DNA of 53,108 nucleotides from Synechococcaceae cyanobacterium (GTDB taxonomy: Bacteria; Cyanobacteriota; Cyanobacteriia; PCC-6307; Cyanobiaceae): NCBI GenBank assembly GCA_947442825.1, contig CANEWU010000002.1, forward strand, positions 1-53,108, in the 5' to 3' direction. A program made the translations under genes and the position numbers. How positions within the stretch are numbered: the stretch's first letter is position 1; every line of letters starts with the position of its first letter. The notes under the pieces were generated by a model. That model saw only the letters and a program-made list of their open reading frames with translations, did no database searches and had not been told where the DNA came from. Of the stretch, positions 28,743-39,134 are shown piece by piece.

Positions 28743-30230
28743 TTACATGTGCGTCCCCGAAGCGGGCCGGGCCCGGCCGCTGGAGGCCCAGGCGCGCAGG
28801 GCCTCCAGCTGCTCGCGGGCGGTGCGCGAGAGGGGCACCACCTGGCTGGCGGCGGCGACCAGATCGGCTTCCGCCAGCTCCCGGGCCTCCCCGAAGCCCA
28901 GGTGCATCGCCTCGATCACCGTCTGCTCGAGCTCGGCGCCGGAGAAGCCGGCGGTGCGATCCACAAGAACGTCGAGGGGGATGGCATGGGCTGGGCGCCG
29001 GCGGCGCAGCTGCAGATCGAGGATGGCTCGCCGCTCCTCGCGATCGGGCAGCTCCAACAAAAAGATCTCGTCGAAGCGTCCCTTGCGGAGCAGCTCCGCG
29101 GGCAGGCGCTCCACCGCGTTGGCGGTGGCCACCACAAACACCGCACTGCTCTTCTCCGCCATCCAGGTGAGCAGGCTGGCCAGCACGCGTTGGGTGGTGC
29201 CGCCATCGCTGCGGGAATCGCCGCCGAATCCTTTATCGATCTCATCGATCCAGAGGACGCAGGGTGCCATCGCCTCAGCCCGCTGGATCATCTCGCGGGT
29301 GCGGGCCTCGCTGGCGCCCACAAGACCTGCGAACAGGCGCCCCACATCAAGACGCAGCAGCGGCATCGACCAGCTGTGGGCGATCGCCTTGGCGGTGAGC
29401 GATTTGCCGGTGCCCTGGGGGCCCACCAGCAGCACGCCACGGGGCAGGGGAAGCCCGTAGCGCTGGGCCTCCTCGCTGAAGGCCCGGTGGCGCTGCTCCA
29501 GCCAGTGCTTGAGGGCGTCCAGTCCGCCGATGTCGGCCGGGGTGGCCTCCGTGGGGCAGTACTCCAAGAGCTCGCTGCGGGCGATGGCCCGGCGCTTTTC
29601 CTCCAGCACCTCCGCCAGATCGTCGAGGCCGAGCGCGCCCCGGCGGGCCAGGGCACGGGCGGCCAGCTGGCGCACCCGCTGTTCGCTCAGGCCGTGGCAG
29701 GCCGCCGTGAGGGGTTCGAGCACCTCGGCCCCCAGGGGGCGCCCGCTGGCGGTGGCGATCGAGCCCAGCAAGGCACTGATCTCCGGGGCATCGGGCAGGG
29801 GCAGCTCCAGCAGGGTCACGCATTCCTCCAACTCCCGGGGCAATTGCCAGTCGGGCGCACTGATCACCACGGTGCGGGGCCCTTCGCGCAGGGCCACCGA
29901 AAGATTGCGCAGCCGTCGGCAGACGCCGGAGTCGTCGGCATAGCGGTGAAAATCCTTGAGCAGCAGGATCGCCCCCTGCTCCGGCGACAGGGGGGCGAAG
30001 GCCTCCAGCGCGCCCAGTGGGTTGCGGGCCGCCTCCCCCTCCCGGTTGGGGGCGCCACTGAGGCCACCGATGAAGTCCCAGCGGAGCAGGGTGCGGCCCC
30101 CCAACCGCTCCGCCGCCCGCACCAACAGGGACTCCACCCGTTCCTCCTCCAGGCTGCGGATCCACAGGAGGGGGGTGCGGGCGCGGATCAGCAGATCCAG
30201 CTGGTCGGCCAGGGGCGGAGGAGCGCTCAT
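28743..30230 (-). CDS. AAA+ ATPase, Ycf46-like
   Basis: LDLLIRARTPLLWIRSLEEERVESLL, GVLLVGPQGTGKSLTAKAIA, ARTREMIQRAEAMAPCVLWIDEIDKGFGG. Confidence 0.88.
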   Translation of the reverse strand: MSAPPPLADQLDLLIRARTPLLWIRSLEEERVESLLVRAAERLGGRTLLRWDFIGGLSGAPNREGEAARNPLGALEAFAPLSPEQGAILLLKDFHRYADDSGVCRRLRNLSVALREGPRTVVISAPDWQLPRELEECVTLLELPLPDAPEISALLGSIATASGRPLGAEVLEPLTAACHGLSEQRVRQLAARALARRGALGLDDLAEVLEEKRRAIARSELLEYCPTEATPADIGGLDALKHWLEQRHRAFSEEAQRYGLPLPRGVLLVGPQGTGKSLTAKAIAHSWSMPLLRLDVGRLFAGLVGASEARTREMIQRAEAMAPCVLWIDEIDKGFGGDSRSDGGTTQRVLASLLTWMAEKSSAVFVVATANAVERLPAELLRKGRFDEIFLLELPDREERRAILDLQLRRRRPAHAIPLDVLVDRTAGFSGAELEQTVIEAMHLGFGEARELAEADLVAAASQVVPLSRTAREQLEALRAWASSGRARPASGTHM

Positions 30231-30763
30231 CCGGGCCGCAGGGAGCGCAACGCCCCCCAGCGGGGATCGGTGCCGGTGGGCCCATCCCCCCAGCTGGGTG
30301 GACCGGGACAATCGGCTCCGCAGCGGCTCACCAGCGGCAGACGCAGGCTGAGCTGCTCGAACAACCACTGCTCCGGATCGAAGCGACCGTTGGCATCGAG
30401 GCGATCATCCAGGTCGTCGCCCAAAATAAATTCGCCTACGGCCTCGGCTGGGATCGGGCCGCCATCGCCGGGGTCGGTGGCGCCGGCCAATTCGAGCAGC
30501 TCGCAGGCCTCCGCATGCAGGGGGTGGTTGAACGGCTGCAGGCAGCGATCGCAGCAGAGGGTCACGATCGTGTCCGCGACACCCTTGATCTCCAGGGCGT
30601 TGCCATGGTGCAGGGCTTGGATCTCGCCCCGCACGGGGGTGAGGGAGGGGAGGCCGGCGATGGGCTGATCCACGGACCATCGCCGGCCCTCGGCCTGCAG
30701 CCTTAGATCCGGTAGCGGCACCGGCCGCAGCCGAGGGACGCCCGCCGAGGCTGAGGGGCTCAC
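30227..30763 (-). CDS. YceD/DUF177 domain protein
   Basis: [25 protein letters not shown]-like central acid region, C-terminal CGADCPG. Confidence 0.8.
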   Translation of the reverse strand: MSPSASAGVPRLRPVPLPDLRLQAEGRRWSVDQPIAGLPSLTPVRGEIQALHHGNALEIKGVADTIVTLCCDRCLQPFNHPLHAEACELLELAGATDPGDGGPIPAEAVGEFILGDDLDDRLDANGRFDPEQWLFEQLSLRLPLVSRCGADCPGPPSWGDGPTGTDPRWGALRSLRPG

Positions 30764-31890
30764 TTGCGGCCTTTCGGCTCGAACGGCATCCGGACCGTGC
30801 CGGTGCCATCGGCGGCAACGGTCTGGCTGGTGAGCTGCTTGTTGAGGATCTGCTGCAGGTTCTCGGGCAGCGTTTCGCGGCTGAGGAGGAAGGTCTGCAG
30901 GCCCTGGAAGATGTTGGCCACCACCATGTAGAGCAACACGCCGGCGGGCAGGGGGAAGAACAGGAACATCGCCGTGATCATCACCGGGGTGATGCGGTTG
31001 GCGGTGGCCTGCTGGGGATTGGCGGGCATACCCCTCCCCGAGAGGATCTGGCTGATGAAGAGGGTGGCGCCGAAGGCGGCCACCAGCACGGCGATGTCCC
31101 AGTTCACCGCGCCGTCGGTCATGAAGCCCACCTGGCCGAGGGCCTGGATGAACAGGAAGCCGCTGCGGGCCGCCAGACCAGGAATGCGGGCCTCCACCGT
31201 GGCATCGCCAGGGGCCAGGGCCTTGATCGTGCCGTCCGCATCGACGGCAACCACGCCTTCACCTTTGGTGACGCTCCAGGTGGGCTGGAAGGTCTCCCCG
31301 TTCTCGACGCCGCCGAGCACGGTGGCGAAGCTGTCGCCGCTGCGGGTATGCAGCGAAGCCTTCTGCTGGTCGCCCACCCCAAGGCGATTGCCCTGCTCCA
31401 GGCTGCCGATCACCGGCACGTGATTGGTGGCGGTGACGAAGATCGAGTGGCTGGGCGTGTTGAACGGCTTGGGCTCCACCGCGGCGAGCTGGTCAGCCGG
31501 CAGCACCTTGACGTTGAAGGTGTAGGGCACATCGGCAAACGGGCTGCCCCGCAGCGTGGCGAACAGGGCGAAAAGGATGGGCATCTGCACCAGCAGGGGC
31601 AGGCAGCCCGACAGGGGGCTGCCGAACTCCTTCATCAACTTGCCCAGCTCTTCCTGCTGCTTCTGGGGGTTGCTGGCGTACTTGCTGCGGATCTCCGCCT
31701 GGCGCTCCTGCATCACCGGCTGGGCGATGCGCATGCGCCGGGCGCTGCGGATCGAGCCGGCACTGAGGGGATAGAGGGCGAGGCGGATCACCAGCGTGAG
31801 GGCGACGATCGCCAGCCCATAGCTGGGCACCAATCCGTAGAAGAAGTCGAGGATCGGGAGCAGCAGGTTGTCGGAGATGTAGCCGATCAC
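30760..31890 (-). CDS. yidC: Membrane protein insertase YidC
   Basis: [43 protein letters not shown]...[17 protein letters not shown]...[22 protein letters not shown]. Confidence 0.93.
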   Translation of the reverse strand: MIGYISDNLLLPILDFFYGLVPSYGLAIVALTLVIRLALYPLSAGSIRSARRMRIAQPVMQERQAEIRSKYASNPQKQQEELGKLMKEFGSPLSGCLPLLVQMPILFALFATLRGSPFADVPYTFNVKVLPADQLAAVEPKPFNTPSHSIFVTATNHVPVIGSLEQGNRLGVGDQQKASLHTRSGDSFATVLGGVENGETFQPTWSVTKGEGVVAVDADGTIKALAPGDATVEARIPGLAARSGFLFIQALGQVGFMTDGAVNWDIAVLVAAFGATLFISQILSGRGMPANPQQATANRITPVMITAMFLFFPLPAGVLLYMVVANIFQGLQTFLLSRETLPENLQQILNKQLTSQTVAADGTGTVRMPFEPKGRK

Positions 31891-31978
31891 GGCGCGGATT
31901 CTGGGGGGAGGGGGTGGGAACCGGCACCACTGTGCCCGAGAGCCGTGGCGGGCGACGGGCGGAATGCCGGACTGCGGA

Positions 31979-32449
31979 TCAGGCGCTGGCGCGCTCCTCA
32001 GGGGCGAAGCCTTGGGAGGGGCGGGAAGAGCCGGCGGTTGCGGCGCCCTTGCCGCCGCTGCGGCCCTGGCGGTGCTCCTCGATCCAGGCCTCCACGGCCC
32101 GGAAATTGGGCACCGAGCGCATCTCCAGCCGGCTGCCGTCGGAGAGCACGAGCACCATGTCGCCCCAGGCGCCGAAGGCGCGGGGCACCGAGCGCACCTC
32201 GCGGATCTGCGAGTACACCACCTGGGTGCGGTCACGGCCAAGCCAGCCACCATTGACCTCAATGCGCCGGCTGGTGATGCGGTAGCGGAGCCACAGTGCC
32301 CGCACGAGGGAAGCCACCGCCAGGGGCAAGCCGAGGATCGTGAGCGCAAGGACCACCCCCACGATGAGGTCGCCGCGGGCGGGGCCCCCTTCGTAAAAAA
32401 CGGTCTCCTGGATCGCCCCCTTGGCAGACGGGCTCACGGATTCGGTCAT
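31979..32449 (-). CDS. PH-domain (YdbS-like) membrane protein
   Basis: [64 protein letters not shown]. Confidence 0.85.
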   Translation of the reverse strand: MTESVSPSAKGAIQETVFYEGGPARGDLIVGVVLALTILGLPLAVASLVRALWLRYRITSRRIEVNGGWLGRDRTQVVYSQIREVRSVPRAFGAWGDMVLVLSDGSRLEMRSVPNFRAVEAWIEEHRQGRSGGKGAATAGSSRPSQGFAPEERASA

Positions 32450-32826
32450 GGGAGGAGGCCTGCCCGGCGCAACAGATCGCTGCATTCTCCCAGCAGGGCG
32501 TCCGCGGACAGCTCAGCGCATCCCGGCCGGAGGCTCAGGAGCAGCCAAAGCGGTTCGGCGACCTGGGGGGGATGGGCCAGCAGGTGGGCATGGAGACGGC
32601 GGCGCAGTCGATTGCGCACCACCGCGCGGCGACTCACCTTGCCGCTGACCACCACGCCACAACGCCAGGGCGACGGGGCGGCGGCGCGGTCGGGCGGGGA
32701 GAGCAACTCGGCAGAGGCGGGGAGCACCCGCAGCACAAGGGAGGTGCCGTGCAGGCGACGGGCGCGGCGATGCAGACGCTCAAAAACCCGCCGCCCCCGG
32801 AGCCGATGGCGCTGGGGCAGGGCCAC
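32446..32826 (-). CDS. rnpA: Ribonuclease P protein component
   Basis: MALPQRHRLRGRRVFERLHRRARRLHG...VVVSGKVSRRAVVRNRLRRRLH; next to rpmH. Confidence 0.92.
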   Translation of the reverse strand: MALPQRHRLRGRRVFERLHRRARRLHGTSLVLRVLPASAELLSPPDRAAAPSPWRCGVVVSGKVSRRAVVRNRLRRRLHAHLLAHPPQVAEPLWLLLSLRPGCAELSADALLGECSDLLRRAGLLP

Positions 32827-32837
32827 GGGGCAGGAGC

Positions 32838-32975
32838 TCAGACCGCCAGCCGGGAGCGGCCGCGACGGCGACGGGCGCGGATCAGGCGACGGCCGGTGTG
32901 GGTGCGCATTCGCACCCGAAACCCGGACACACGCTTGCGCTTGCGACTGGTGCCTTCCAGGGTGCGCTTGGTCAT
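32838..32975 (-). CDS. rpmH: 50S ribosomal protein L34
   Basis: Reverse-strand translation [45 protein letters not shown]. Confidence 0.96.
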   Translation of the reverse strand: MTKRTLEGTSRKRKRVSGFRVRMRTHTGRRLIRARRRRGRSRLAV

Positions 32976-33088
32976 AACAGCCTGTCCGTTCCTTCGTTTC
33001 TGACGGTTTGTCACCCTATCAGCCGAGGGGCCGGCCCCCTGTGCGGAGGGGGGCGCAACGACGGGAGGCTTCGCTGCGCCCCTAGGGA

Positions 33089-33685
33089 TCAGTTGGGATC
33101 GATCTGGATCAGCCAGCTGCCGAGCACACCCGAAACCGGGATGTCACCGGGAGCCTGGGCGAGGGCATTGAACTGATACATGCCGGCATTGAAGGGATTG
33201 AAGAGGTTCATGTACACCCCAATCGTGCCCTTGTCGGAGACGGGGCGCTCGGGGAAGATCTCGATCGCCTTGCCGTTGGCGGCCACCTCAATCGTGGCCG
33301 GAATCGTTTTCTTGCAACGGGTGCGCGCCAGCATGCCGCCCTCGCTCATCTCACAGAGCTTGACATTCTTGGCCTTGATCTCGCTGTCGAAATAGCTGGG
33401 GATGGTGACGCTCAGTTTGAGGATGGCGGTCTTGCGATCCTTGGGTCGCAGAATCAGGTAGTACTCCGATCGCTTCAGACGGGCCGTTTCCGTCATGAAG
33501 AAATAGAGCTTGCGATAGTTCTTGTCGTTGTCCCAGCGGAACTCCAGCAGGCCGGGTGTGCCCTGGGCCCGGGCGGGCTCAAGGCTGGCGGTGGAGAGGA
33601 AGACGCTGGCGAGCGAAACACCGGCGAGGCAGGCAGCGGTCCCGAGGACCGTGGCAACGGCCCGGGGACGCGTGAGGCGGGGCAT
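33089..33685 (-). CDS. DUF2808 domain protein, exported
   Basis: Signal-like N-terminus; [55 protein letters not shown]. Confidence 0.85.
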   Translation of the reverse strand: MPRLTRPRAVATVLGTAACLAGVSLASVFLSTASLEPARAQGTPGLLEFRWDNDKNYRKLYFFMTETARLKRSEYYLILRPKDRKTAILKLSVTIPSYFDSEIKAKNVKLCEMSEGGMLARTRCKKTIPATIEVAANGKAIEIFPERPVSDKGTIGVYMNLFNPFNAGMYQFNALAQAPGDIPVSGVLGSWLIQIDPN

Positions 33686-33757
33686 GGGATGCCGGGGAGG
33701 AGTTCCTGGATTCTCAGAAGGCCCAGGGAATCCCCGAGGGGTCGGTGGCCGGCCGGA

Positions 33758-34198
33758 TCACCGGCCGGACCCGCCGGCGGAGGGGGCCGGGGGCTCCAGG
33801 TCGGGCGGCTCGGTCGGGCAGGCCCGGTCGGGACGCAGGGCGGCGGCGCCCCGGAGGTAGGGATGGACCACGCTCTGATGGGCCTCCAGCCAGGCGTGGG
33901 CCAGCAGACGGATGCAACGGGGCAGATCGCCCGCCACCGCCATCTGCTGGCAGTCGAGCAGGGCCACCGCCCCCCAGCCATCGCGGCGCCGGGCGATCGC
34001 CGCGGGGAAACAGGCATCCAGGTCGGCGGTCACCGAAAACGTGACGGAGAGCACCCGCGCCCCCTCCAGATGGTTGTGAAGCACCAGGGAGTCGATCAGT
34101 TCGGCCACCGCCTCGCCGATCGCCTCCACGGTGTTGGCGCTGGCGGTGGTGGCGCCACGCAAAGCCCGCAGCTGCATGGGTTCGCTCATGGGCGCCAC
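33758..34198 (-). CDS. aroH: Chorismate mutase, AroH type
   Basis: LRALRGATTASANTVEAIGEAVAELIDSLV, VTFSVTADLDACFPAAIAR, CIRLLAHAW. Confidence 0.92.
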   Translation of the reverse strand: MAPMSEPMQLRALRGATTASANTVEAIGEAVAELIDSLVLHNHLEGARVLSVTFSVTADLDACFPAAIARRRDGWGAVALLDCQQMAVAGDLPRCIRLLAHAWLEAHQSVVHPYLRGAAALRPDRACPTEPPDLEPPAPSAGGSGR

Positions 34199-34998
34199 AG
34201 CCAGAGGGGCTGGCCGCCCCAGGCAAGCTCCAGGCTCAGGGCCTCGTGCAGGCGGCCCAGCAGGTTGCGACCGGGCAGCAGGCGGGCGAAGCGCTGGGGG
34301 GGGCGGCCGAAGGTGACCACCCTGGCTTTCTCCGGATCCAGTCCCGCCAGCGAGGCGGCCAGTCGCCGGGCGGCCTCCTCATCCCCCAGTTCGTCCACCA
34401 GCCCCAGGGTCAGGGCCTGGGCTCCGGTGAACACCCGGCCATCGGCGAAGGCGCGCACCGCCTCCGCCTCCAGGCCGCGCCCTTCCGCCACCGCCGCCAC
34501 GAACTGGCCATAGCTGGAATCGATCAGCTCCTGCAGCAACGCCCGCTCGGCCTCCGTGAGGGCGCGATCGGGCGAGAGGATGTCTTTGTAGAGGCCGCTC
34601 TTGACGGTTTCGAAACGGATACCGATCCGCTCCAGCAGCCGGGAGAGATCGTTGCCGCGGAGGATCACACCGATCGAACCGGTGATCGTGCCGGGATTGG
34701 CGACGATCTTCTCGGCCGCCACCCCGATGTAGACGCCGCCGGAGGCGGAGATGTTGCCGAAGCTGGCCACCACACGGCAGCCCTTCCCACGCAACCGGCG
34801 AATGGCGGCGTGAATCTCCTGACTGTCGCCCACGGTGCCGCCGGGGCTGTCGATGCGCAGCAGCAGGGCCGGGCACTCCCGCTGGGCCACCTGCTCGAGC
34901 GCCTTCAGGACGCGGGTGCGGGTGGGGCCGGCGATCGGACCCTCAACAACAAGGCGCGCCAGGGTGTGGCGACTCTTTCGACGCCAGGGCCAGGGCAT
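34186..34998 (-). CDS. sppA: Signal peptide peptidase SppA
   Basis: LLLRIDSPGGTVGDSQEI, VVASFGNISASGGVYIGVAAEKIVANPGTITGSIGVI. Confidence 0.93.
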   Translation of the reverse strand: MPWPWRRKSRHTLARLVVEGPIAGPTRTRVLKALEQVAQRECPALLLRIDSPGGTVGDSQEIHAAIRRLRGKGCRVVASFGNISASGGVYIGVAAEKIVANPGTITGSIGVILRGNDLSRLLERIGIRFETVKSGLYKDILSPDRALTEAERALLQELIDSSYGQFVAAVAEGRGLEAEAVRAFADGRVFTGAQALTLGLVDELGDEEAARRLAASLAGLDPEKARVVTFGRPPQRFARLLPGRNLLGRLHEALSLELAWGGQPLWLWRP

Positions 34999-35061
34999 CA
35001 GCTACCGGTGCGTGAGTGGATTGACCGGATCTTAAAAAGAGAGACCGATCTGGCCACGCCG

Positions 35062-36030
35062 ATGCCCCAGGCCCTGCGCTGGCCCCTGATGCTCCTGCCC
35101 TTCGCCCTGTGGGGCACGGCGATGGCGGCGATGCGCCCCCTGCTCGACGGGGGATCGCCGCTGCTGGTGGCCAGCCTGAGGCTGCTGCCGGCGGGGCTGG
35201 TGTTGCTGTTGGTGGCGGTCGCCCTGCGGCGGCCGGCGGCCATCGATCCGCGGGACCGCGGCTGGCTGCTGCTGTTCGCCCTGGTCGACGGGGCCCTGTT
35301 CCAGGGGTTGCTGGCCCGCGGACTGCTACAGACCGGCGCCGGCCTCGGGTCGGTGCTGATCGATTCCCAGCCCCTGTTGGTGGCCCTGTTGGCCCGCACC
35401 CTCTTCGGGGAGGCGATCAATCCGGTGGGATGGGTGGGGCTGCTGCTCGGGCTGGCGGGGATCTTCTGCCTGGGGCTGCCGGCACAGCTGCTGCGCCATT
35501 GGTGGCTGCAGGGGCCAGCCGTGGTGGAACCGCTCGCCTGGAGCCATGGGGAGCTGTGGATGCTGGGGGCGGCCGCGGCGATGGCGCTGGGCACCGTGCT
35601 CTGCCGCTTCGCCAGCCGGCACAGCGATCCGCTGGTGGTCACGGGCTGGCACATGGTGATCGGCGGCCTGCCCCTGCTGGCGGCCACGGTGTTGGCGCCC
35701 CTGCTCGACCCGGCCGCACCCCCCTTCGCCCCGCACTGGAGCAGCGGCGACTGGGCCCTGATGGCCTATGCCTCCCTCCTCGGGAGCGCTGTGGCCTACG
35801 GGTTGTTCTTCTGGTTCGCCAGCAGCGGCGACCTCACCGGCTTCACATCGCTGACCTTCCTCACGCCGGTGTTCGCCCTGCTGTGCGGCCAGTTGCTGCT
35901 CGCCGAGCGGTTGCGACCGCTGCAGTGGTTGGGGGTGGCCCTGGCCCTGGCCTCGGTGCTGCTGATCAACCGGCGCGAGGTGCTCTGGGCACGGGGCCGC
36001 ATGGCGGCGGAAACGGGGGCGGCAGGATGA
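35062..36030 (+). CDS. DMT-superfamily (EamA) transporter
   Basis: Ten hydrophobic segments; LLPFALWGTAMAAMRPLL, AAAMALGTVLCRFASRHSDPLVVTGWHMVIGG; start uncertain. Confidence 0.85.
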   Translation: MPQALRWPLMLLPFALWGTAMAAMRPLLDGGSPLLVASLRLLPAGLVLLLVAVALRRPAAIDPRDRGWLLLFALVDGALFQGLLARGLLQTGAGLGSVLIDSQPLLVALLARTLFGEAINPVGWVGLLLGLAGIFCLGLPAQLLRHWWLQGPAVVEPLAWSHGELWMLGAAAAMALGTVLCRFASRHSDPLVVTGWHMVIGGLPLLAATVLAPLLDPAAPPFAPHWSSGDWALMAYASLLGSAVAYGLFFWFASSGDLTGFTSLTFLTPVFALLCGQLLLAERLRPLQWLGVALALASVLLINRREVLWARGRMAAETGAAG

Positions 36031-37856
36031 CCACGCGCGTGCGGGTGCTGCTGATCACCCTGCTGCTCGGCCTGGGACTCTTCGTGTGGCGGCTCGGCCT
36101 TGACGGGCTGGTGGACGAAACACCCCCCCTATTCGCGGCCTCGGCCCGGGCGATGGCCGAGACCGGCGACTGGTTGATCCCCCAGGTGAACGGACTGCCT
36201 CGCTACGACAAGCCCCCCCTGGTGTATTGGCTGATGGGGCTGCTCTATGCCCTTCCCGACCAGGCCCGCTGGAATCCCCTGGGAACCTGGGCCGCAGGCC
36301 TTCCCTCCGCCCTGAGCACGGTGCTGGTGATGCTCGTGCTGGCCGACACGGTGATGCGCTGGCCCCTGGGCCGGGAAGGAGCCGGGGAGGGGCCTCGCTG
36401 GCCCTCGGCCCTGGGCGCAGCCCTTGCCTTCGCCCTCTCCCCCCTCGTGCTCCTCTGGGGGCGCATCCCGGTGAGTGATGCCCTGTTCAGCGGGCTGGTG
36501 GCCGTGAGCTTGCTGCTGTGCTGGCGCCGCTACGCCGCCGGCCCGGCGGCGCCGGCGGGCCATTGGTGGCATGGCTGGGTGGTGCTCGCCCTTGCGGTGC
36601 TGGCCAAGGGACCCGTGGCGGTGGTGCTGCTGGGGCTGAGCCTGGCGCTGTTCGCCTGGCTGCAGGCCGATTGGCGCTCGTTGCTGTCGCGCCTGCGCCC
36701 CGCCGCCGGACTGGGAGTCACAGCAGCGCTGGCCCTCCCCTGGTACGCCCTGGCCCTTGTGCGGGAGGGACAGCCGTTCTGGGACTCGTTCTTCGGGTAC
36801 CACAACCTGCAGCGCTTCACCTCGGTGGTGAACCGGCATCTGCAGCCTTGGTGGTATTTCGTGCCGGTGCTCCTGGTGGCGGCGCTTCCTGCCACGCCGC
36901 TGCTGCTGCTCGGCCTGGCCCGCTCCATCGGGCGGGTGCGTCCCCATCTGCGGCGGCCGGTTCTGCCGCTGGCGGCCCCCGACTCCCTGGGCCGGTTCGC
37001 CGCCTGTTGGCTGCTGGCGGTGCTTCTGTTTTTCACGGCCGCCGCCACCAAGCTGCCGAGCTACTGGCTGCCGGCCACCCCCGCCGCGGCCCTGCTGATC
37101 GCCCTGGCGGCCCGCAGCCATCCGCACGACCGGCCGGCCGGCCTGGCGCGCGCCCTCACCGGGGCGCTCACCCTGCTGCTGGGGACCGTGTTCCTGGCCG
37201 CCCCCCTCTGGGTGCCCCTCATTCAAGACCCGGAGATGCCCACCCTGCCGGCCGAACTGCTGGCGTCAGGTCGTCTGCCGATTGCGGCGGCCTGCTTCCT
37301 GCTGGCGGCCCTGCTCGGCCTGCTACCCCTGGGCAACCGGCCCAGGGGCAACGGCGCCTGGCTGGTGGCCCTGCAGCTCCCCCTGGTGGCGTTCGTGGCC
37401 CTGGCCCTGCTTCCCTCCTGGAGCCTGGGGGACCGGCTGCGCGGCCTACCGGTGCGCACGATGGCGGCGGCCGCGGCCCGCGAGCTGCGCCCCGGGGAGA
37501 GCCTGGCAATGGTGGGGATTCTTAAACCCTCGCTGCACTACTACAGCCGCCGGGTGGTGATCTACGAGGGCAACGAGCCGCCGGACCTGGTGAACCTGGC
37601 GGACCGGTTATCGGGCGAGAGCCGCGTGGGCCAGCGGGGGAGCACGCCAGCACAGGTGCCCACGGTGCTGGTGGTGATCGACCAGGGCACCGCTGCCCTG
37701 CCCTTCTGGCGGGGCCTGGAGCCCCAGACCCTGGCCCACTCCGGCCTCTACCGCCTCTGGCGGCTCGACCGCGGCCGCCTGGAGCAGAGGGCAGCGGCCC
37801 TGCGGGCAGCGGGCGTACGCATCACCTGGCGGGATCCGGTACCGGAGCGCTACTGA
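36027..37856 (+). CDS. ArnT/PMT-family glycosyltransferase (polytopic)
   Basis: LGLDGLVDETPPLFAASARAMAETGDWLIPQVNGLPRYDKPPLVYWLMG; ATGA overlap with previous gene. Confidence 0.88.
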   Translation: MTTRVRVLLITLLLGLGLFVWRLGLDGLVDETPPLFAASARAMAETGDWLIPQVNGLPRYDKPPLVYWLMGLLYALPDQARWNPLGTWAAGLPSALSTVLVMLVLADTVMRWPLGREGAGEGPRWPSALGAALAFALSPLVLLWGRIPVSDALFSGLVAVSLLLCWRRYAAGPAAPAGHWWHGWVVLALAVLAKGPVAVVLLGLSLALFAWLQADWRSLLSRLRPAAGLGVTAALALPWYALALVREGQPFWDSFFGYHNLQRFTSVVNRHLQPWWYFVPVLLVAALPATPLLLLGLARSIGRVRPHLRRPVLPLAAPDSLGRFAACWLLAVLLFFTAAATKLPSYWLPATPAAALLIALAARSHPHDRPAGLARALTGALTLLLGTVFLAAPLWVPLIQDPEMPTLPAELLASGRLPIAAACFLLAALLGLLPLGNRPRGNGAWLVALQLPLVAFVALALLPSWSLGDRLRGLPVRTMAAAAARELRPGESLAMVGILKPSLHYYSRRVVIYEGNEPPDLVNLADRLSGESRVGQRGSTPAQVPTVLVVIDQGTAALPFWRGLEPQTLAHSGLYRLWRLDRGRLEQRAAALRAAGVRITWRDPVPERY

Positions 37857-37905
37857 GGACGCCGCCGCCGGGCCGGTGAGGACGGATGGGCGACGCGCGC
37901 GGCCC

Positions 37906-39108
37906 TCAGGCGGCGACCGGCTGGTGAATCACCTCCCCATAGAGACGCTCGAGGGCATCGATGTTGCGTCGCAGCGTGTAGCGCTCCTGCACCCGCAGGC
38001 GCGCGCGCCGCCCCAACTCAGCGGTGAGCACCGGCTGGTCGTGGAGCACCGGCAGCAAGGTGCGCAGCTGGGTGGTGACCCCCTGGGTGCGGATCACGAT
38101 CCCCGCGCCCCCCTCCAGCACCTGGCCGTCGGCCCCGGCGTCCGTGGCGACGCAGGCCGTACCGGAGGCCATCGCCTCCAGCAACGCCAGGGAAAGCCCC
38201 TCCACCAGGGAGGGAAGCAGGAACACCTCCGCCAGCTGCAGCAGGGCCACCCGACGCTCCAGGCTCCTCTCGATCCCCCACCACACCACATCTGGCTCGC
38301 CGTTGTTTTGCAACAGCCCTCGCAGCGGCCCATCGCCCACGATCACCAGCACGCAGCCCTCAAGACGCGCCAGCCGCCAGGCCCGCAGCAGCGCCTCAAC
38401 GTTCTTCTCGGTGGTGATGCGACCCATGTAAAGAAACACCCGCCGGCCGGCGAAGCGGGCCGCCAGCTCCAGGTAGTCGGCCGAGGGCACCACCCCGCAC
38501 GGGCGCCACACCAGCTCATCGACGCCATTGGGGATCACGGCGATCCGCTCCGGCCGCACCCCCAGGCGCTCAAGCACCCCCGCCTGCAGCTCAGAGAAGA
38601 CGATCACCCGGTCGTAGCGGGCCAGGGAGGGGGCGTAGAGCTGGTACGTGAGCTGCTGGGTGCCCGCGGCCAGGTTGCGCAGACCAGCATCGAAAGCCGG
38701 GTGGAAGGTGGCCACCAGGGGCAGGCCGAGCTGCTGGCAGAGATCGGGGAGGCGGAAATCGAGGGGGGAGAGGGTGAGGCTGGCGTGCACCAGATCGGGC
38801 CGCAGCCGCTCCAGGGATTCCCGCAACTCCCGCTGGGCTCCGGGAGAGGGAATGGTGTAAACCTGCGACTTCACCAGATAGGGGAGCACCACATCCGGGT
38901 CACTCCCCCCCGCGGGGTCGAGCTCAGCAGGCGACCGGAGCGGCTCCTGACGGGCGGACTCCAGCAGCCCGAGGCCGGCAGTGGGGGTGTCGAAGTGGAT
39001 GAAGCTCACGGCGTGGCCGCGCTGGCGGAGCGCCTCAGTGGTGCTCAGGCCATAGGTGACGTTGCCGCAGAAGGGCGACTTCTTGCCCAGCCAGGCCACG
39101 TGAGCCAC
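37906..39108 (-). CDS. Family 1/4 glycosyltransferase
   Basis: VIPNGVDELVWRP, GRRVFLYMGRITTEKNVEALLRAW, VIVGDGPLRGLL, FLLPSLVEGLSLALLEAMASGTACVATDAGA; N-terminus trimmed from the track ORF, which reads through into the MFS gene. Confidence 0.87.
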   Translation of the reverse strand: MAHVAWLGKKSPFCGNVTYGLSTTEALRQRGHAVSFIHFDTPTAGLGLLESARQEPLRSPAELDPAGGSDPDVVLPYLVKSQVYTIPSPGAQRELRESLERLRPDLVHASLTLSPLDFRLPDLCQQLGLPLVATFHPAFDAGLRNLAAGTQQLTYQLYAPSLARYDRVIVFSELQAGVLERLGVRPERIAVIPNGVDELVWRPCGVVPSADYLELAARFAGRRVFLYMGRITTEKNVEALLRAWRLARLEGCVLVIVGDGPLRGLLQNNGEPDVVWWGIERSLERRVALLQLAEVFLLPSLVEGLSLALLEAMASGTACVATDAGADGQVLEGGAGIVIRTQGVTTQLRTLLPVLHDQPVLTAELGRRARLRVQERYTLRRNIDALERLYGEVIHQPVAA

Positions 39109-39134
39109 GGTGCAGTCGCGTCCGAGAGGGAAAG

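Noticed and set aside
28749-30668. 639-aa plus-strand ORF
   Set aside because: Antisense of the Ycf46-like ATPase; compositionally biased shadow ORF.
35109-37856. 915-aa plus-strand ORF
   Set aside because: Its first part is an alternate-frame shadow of the DMT transporter; only the part from 36027 encodes a recognisable protein (ArnT-like).
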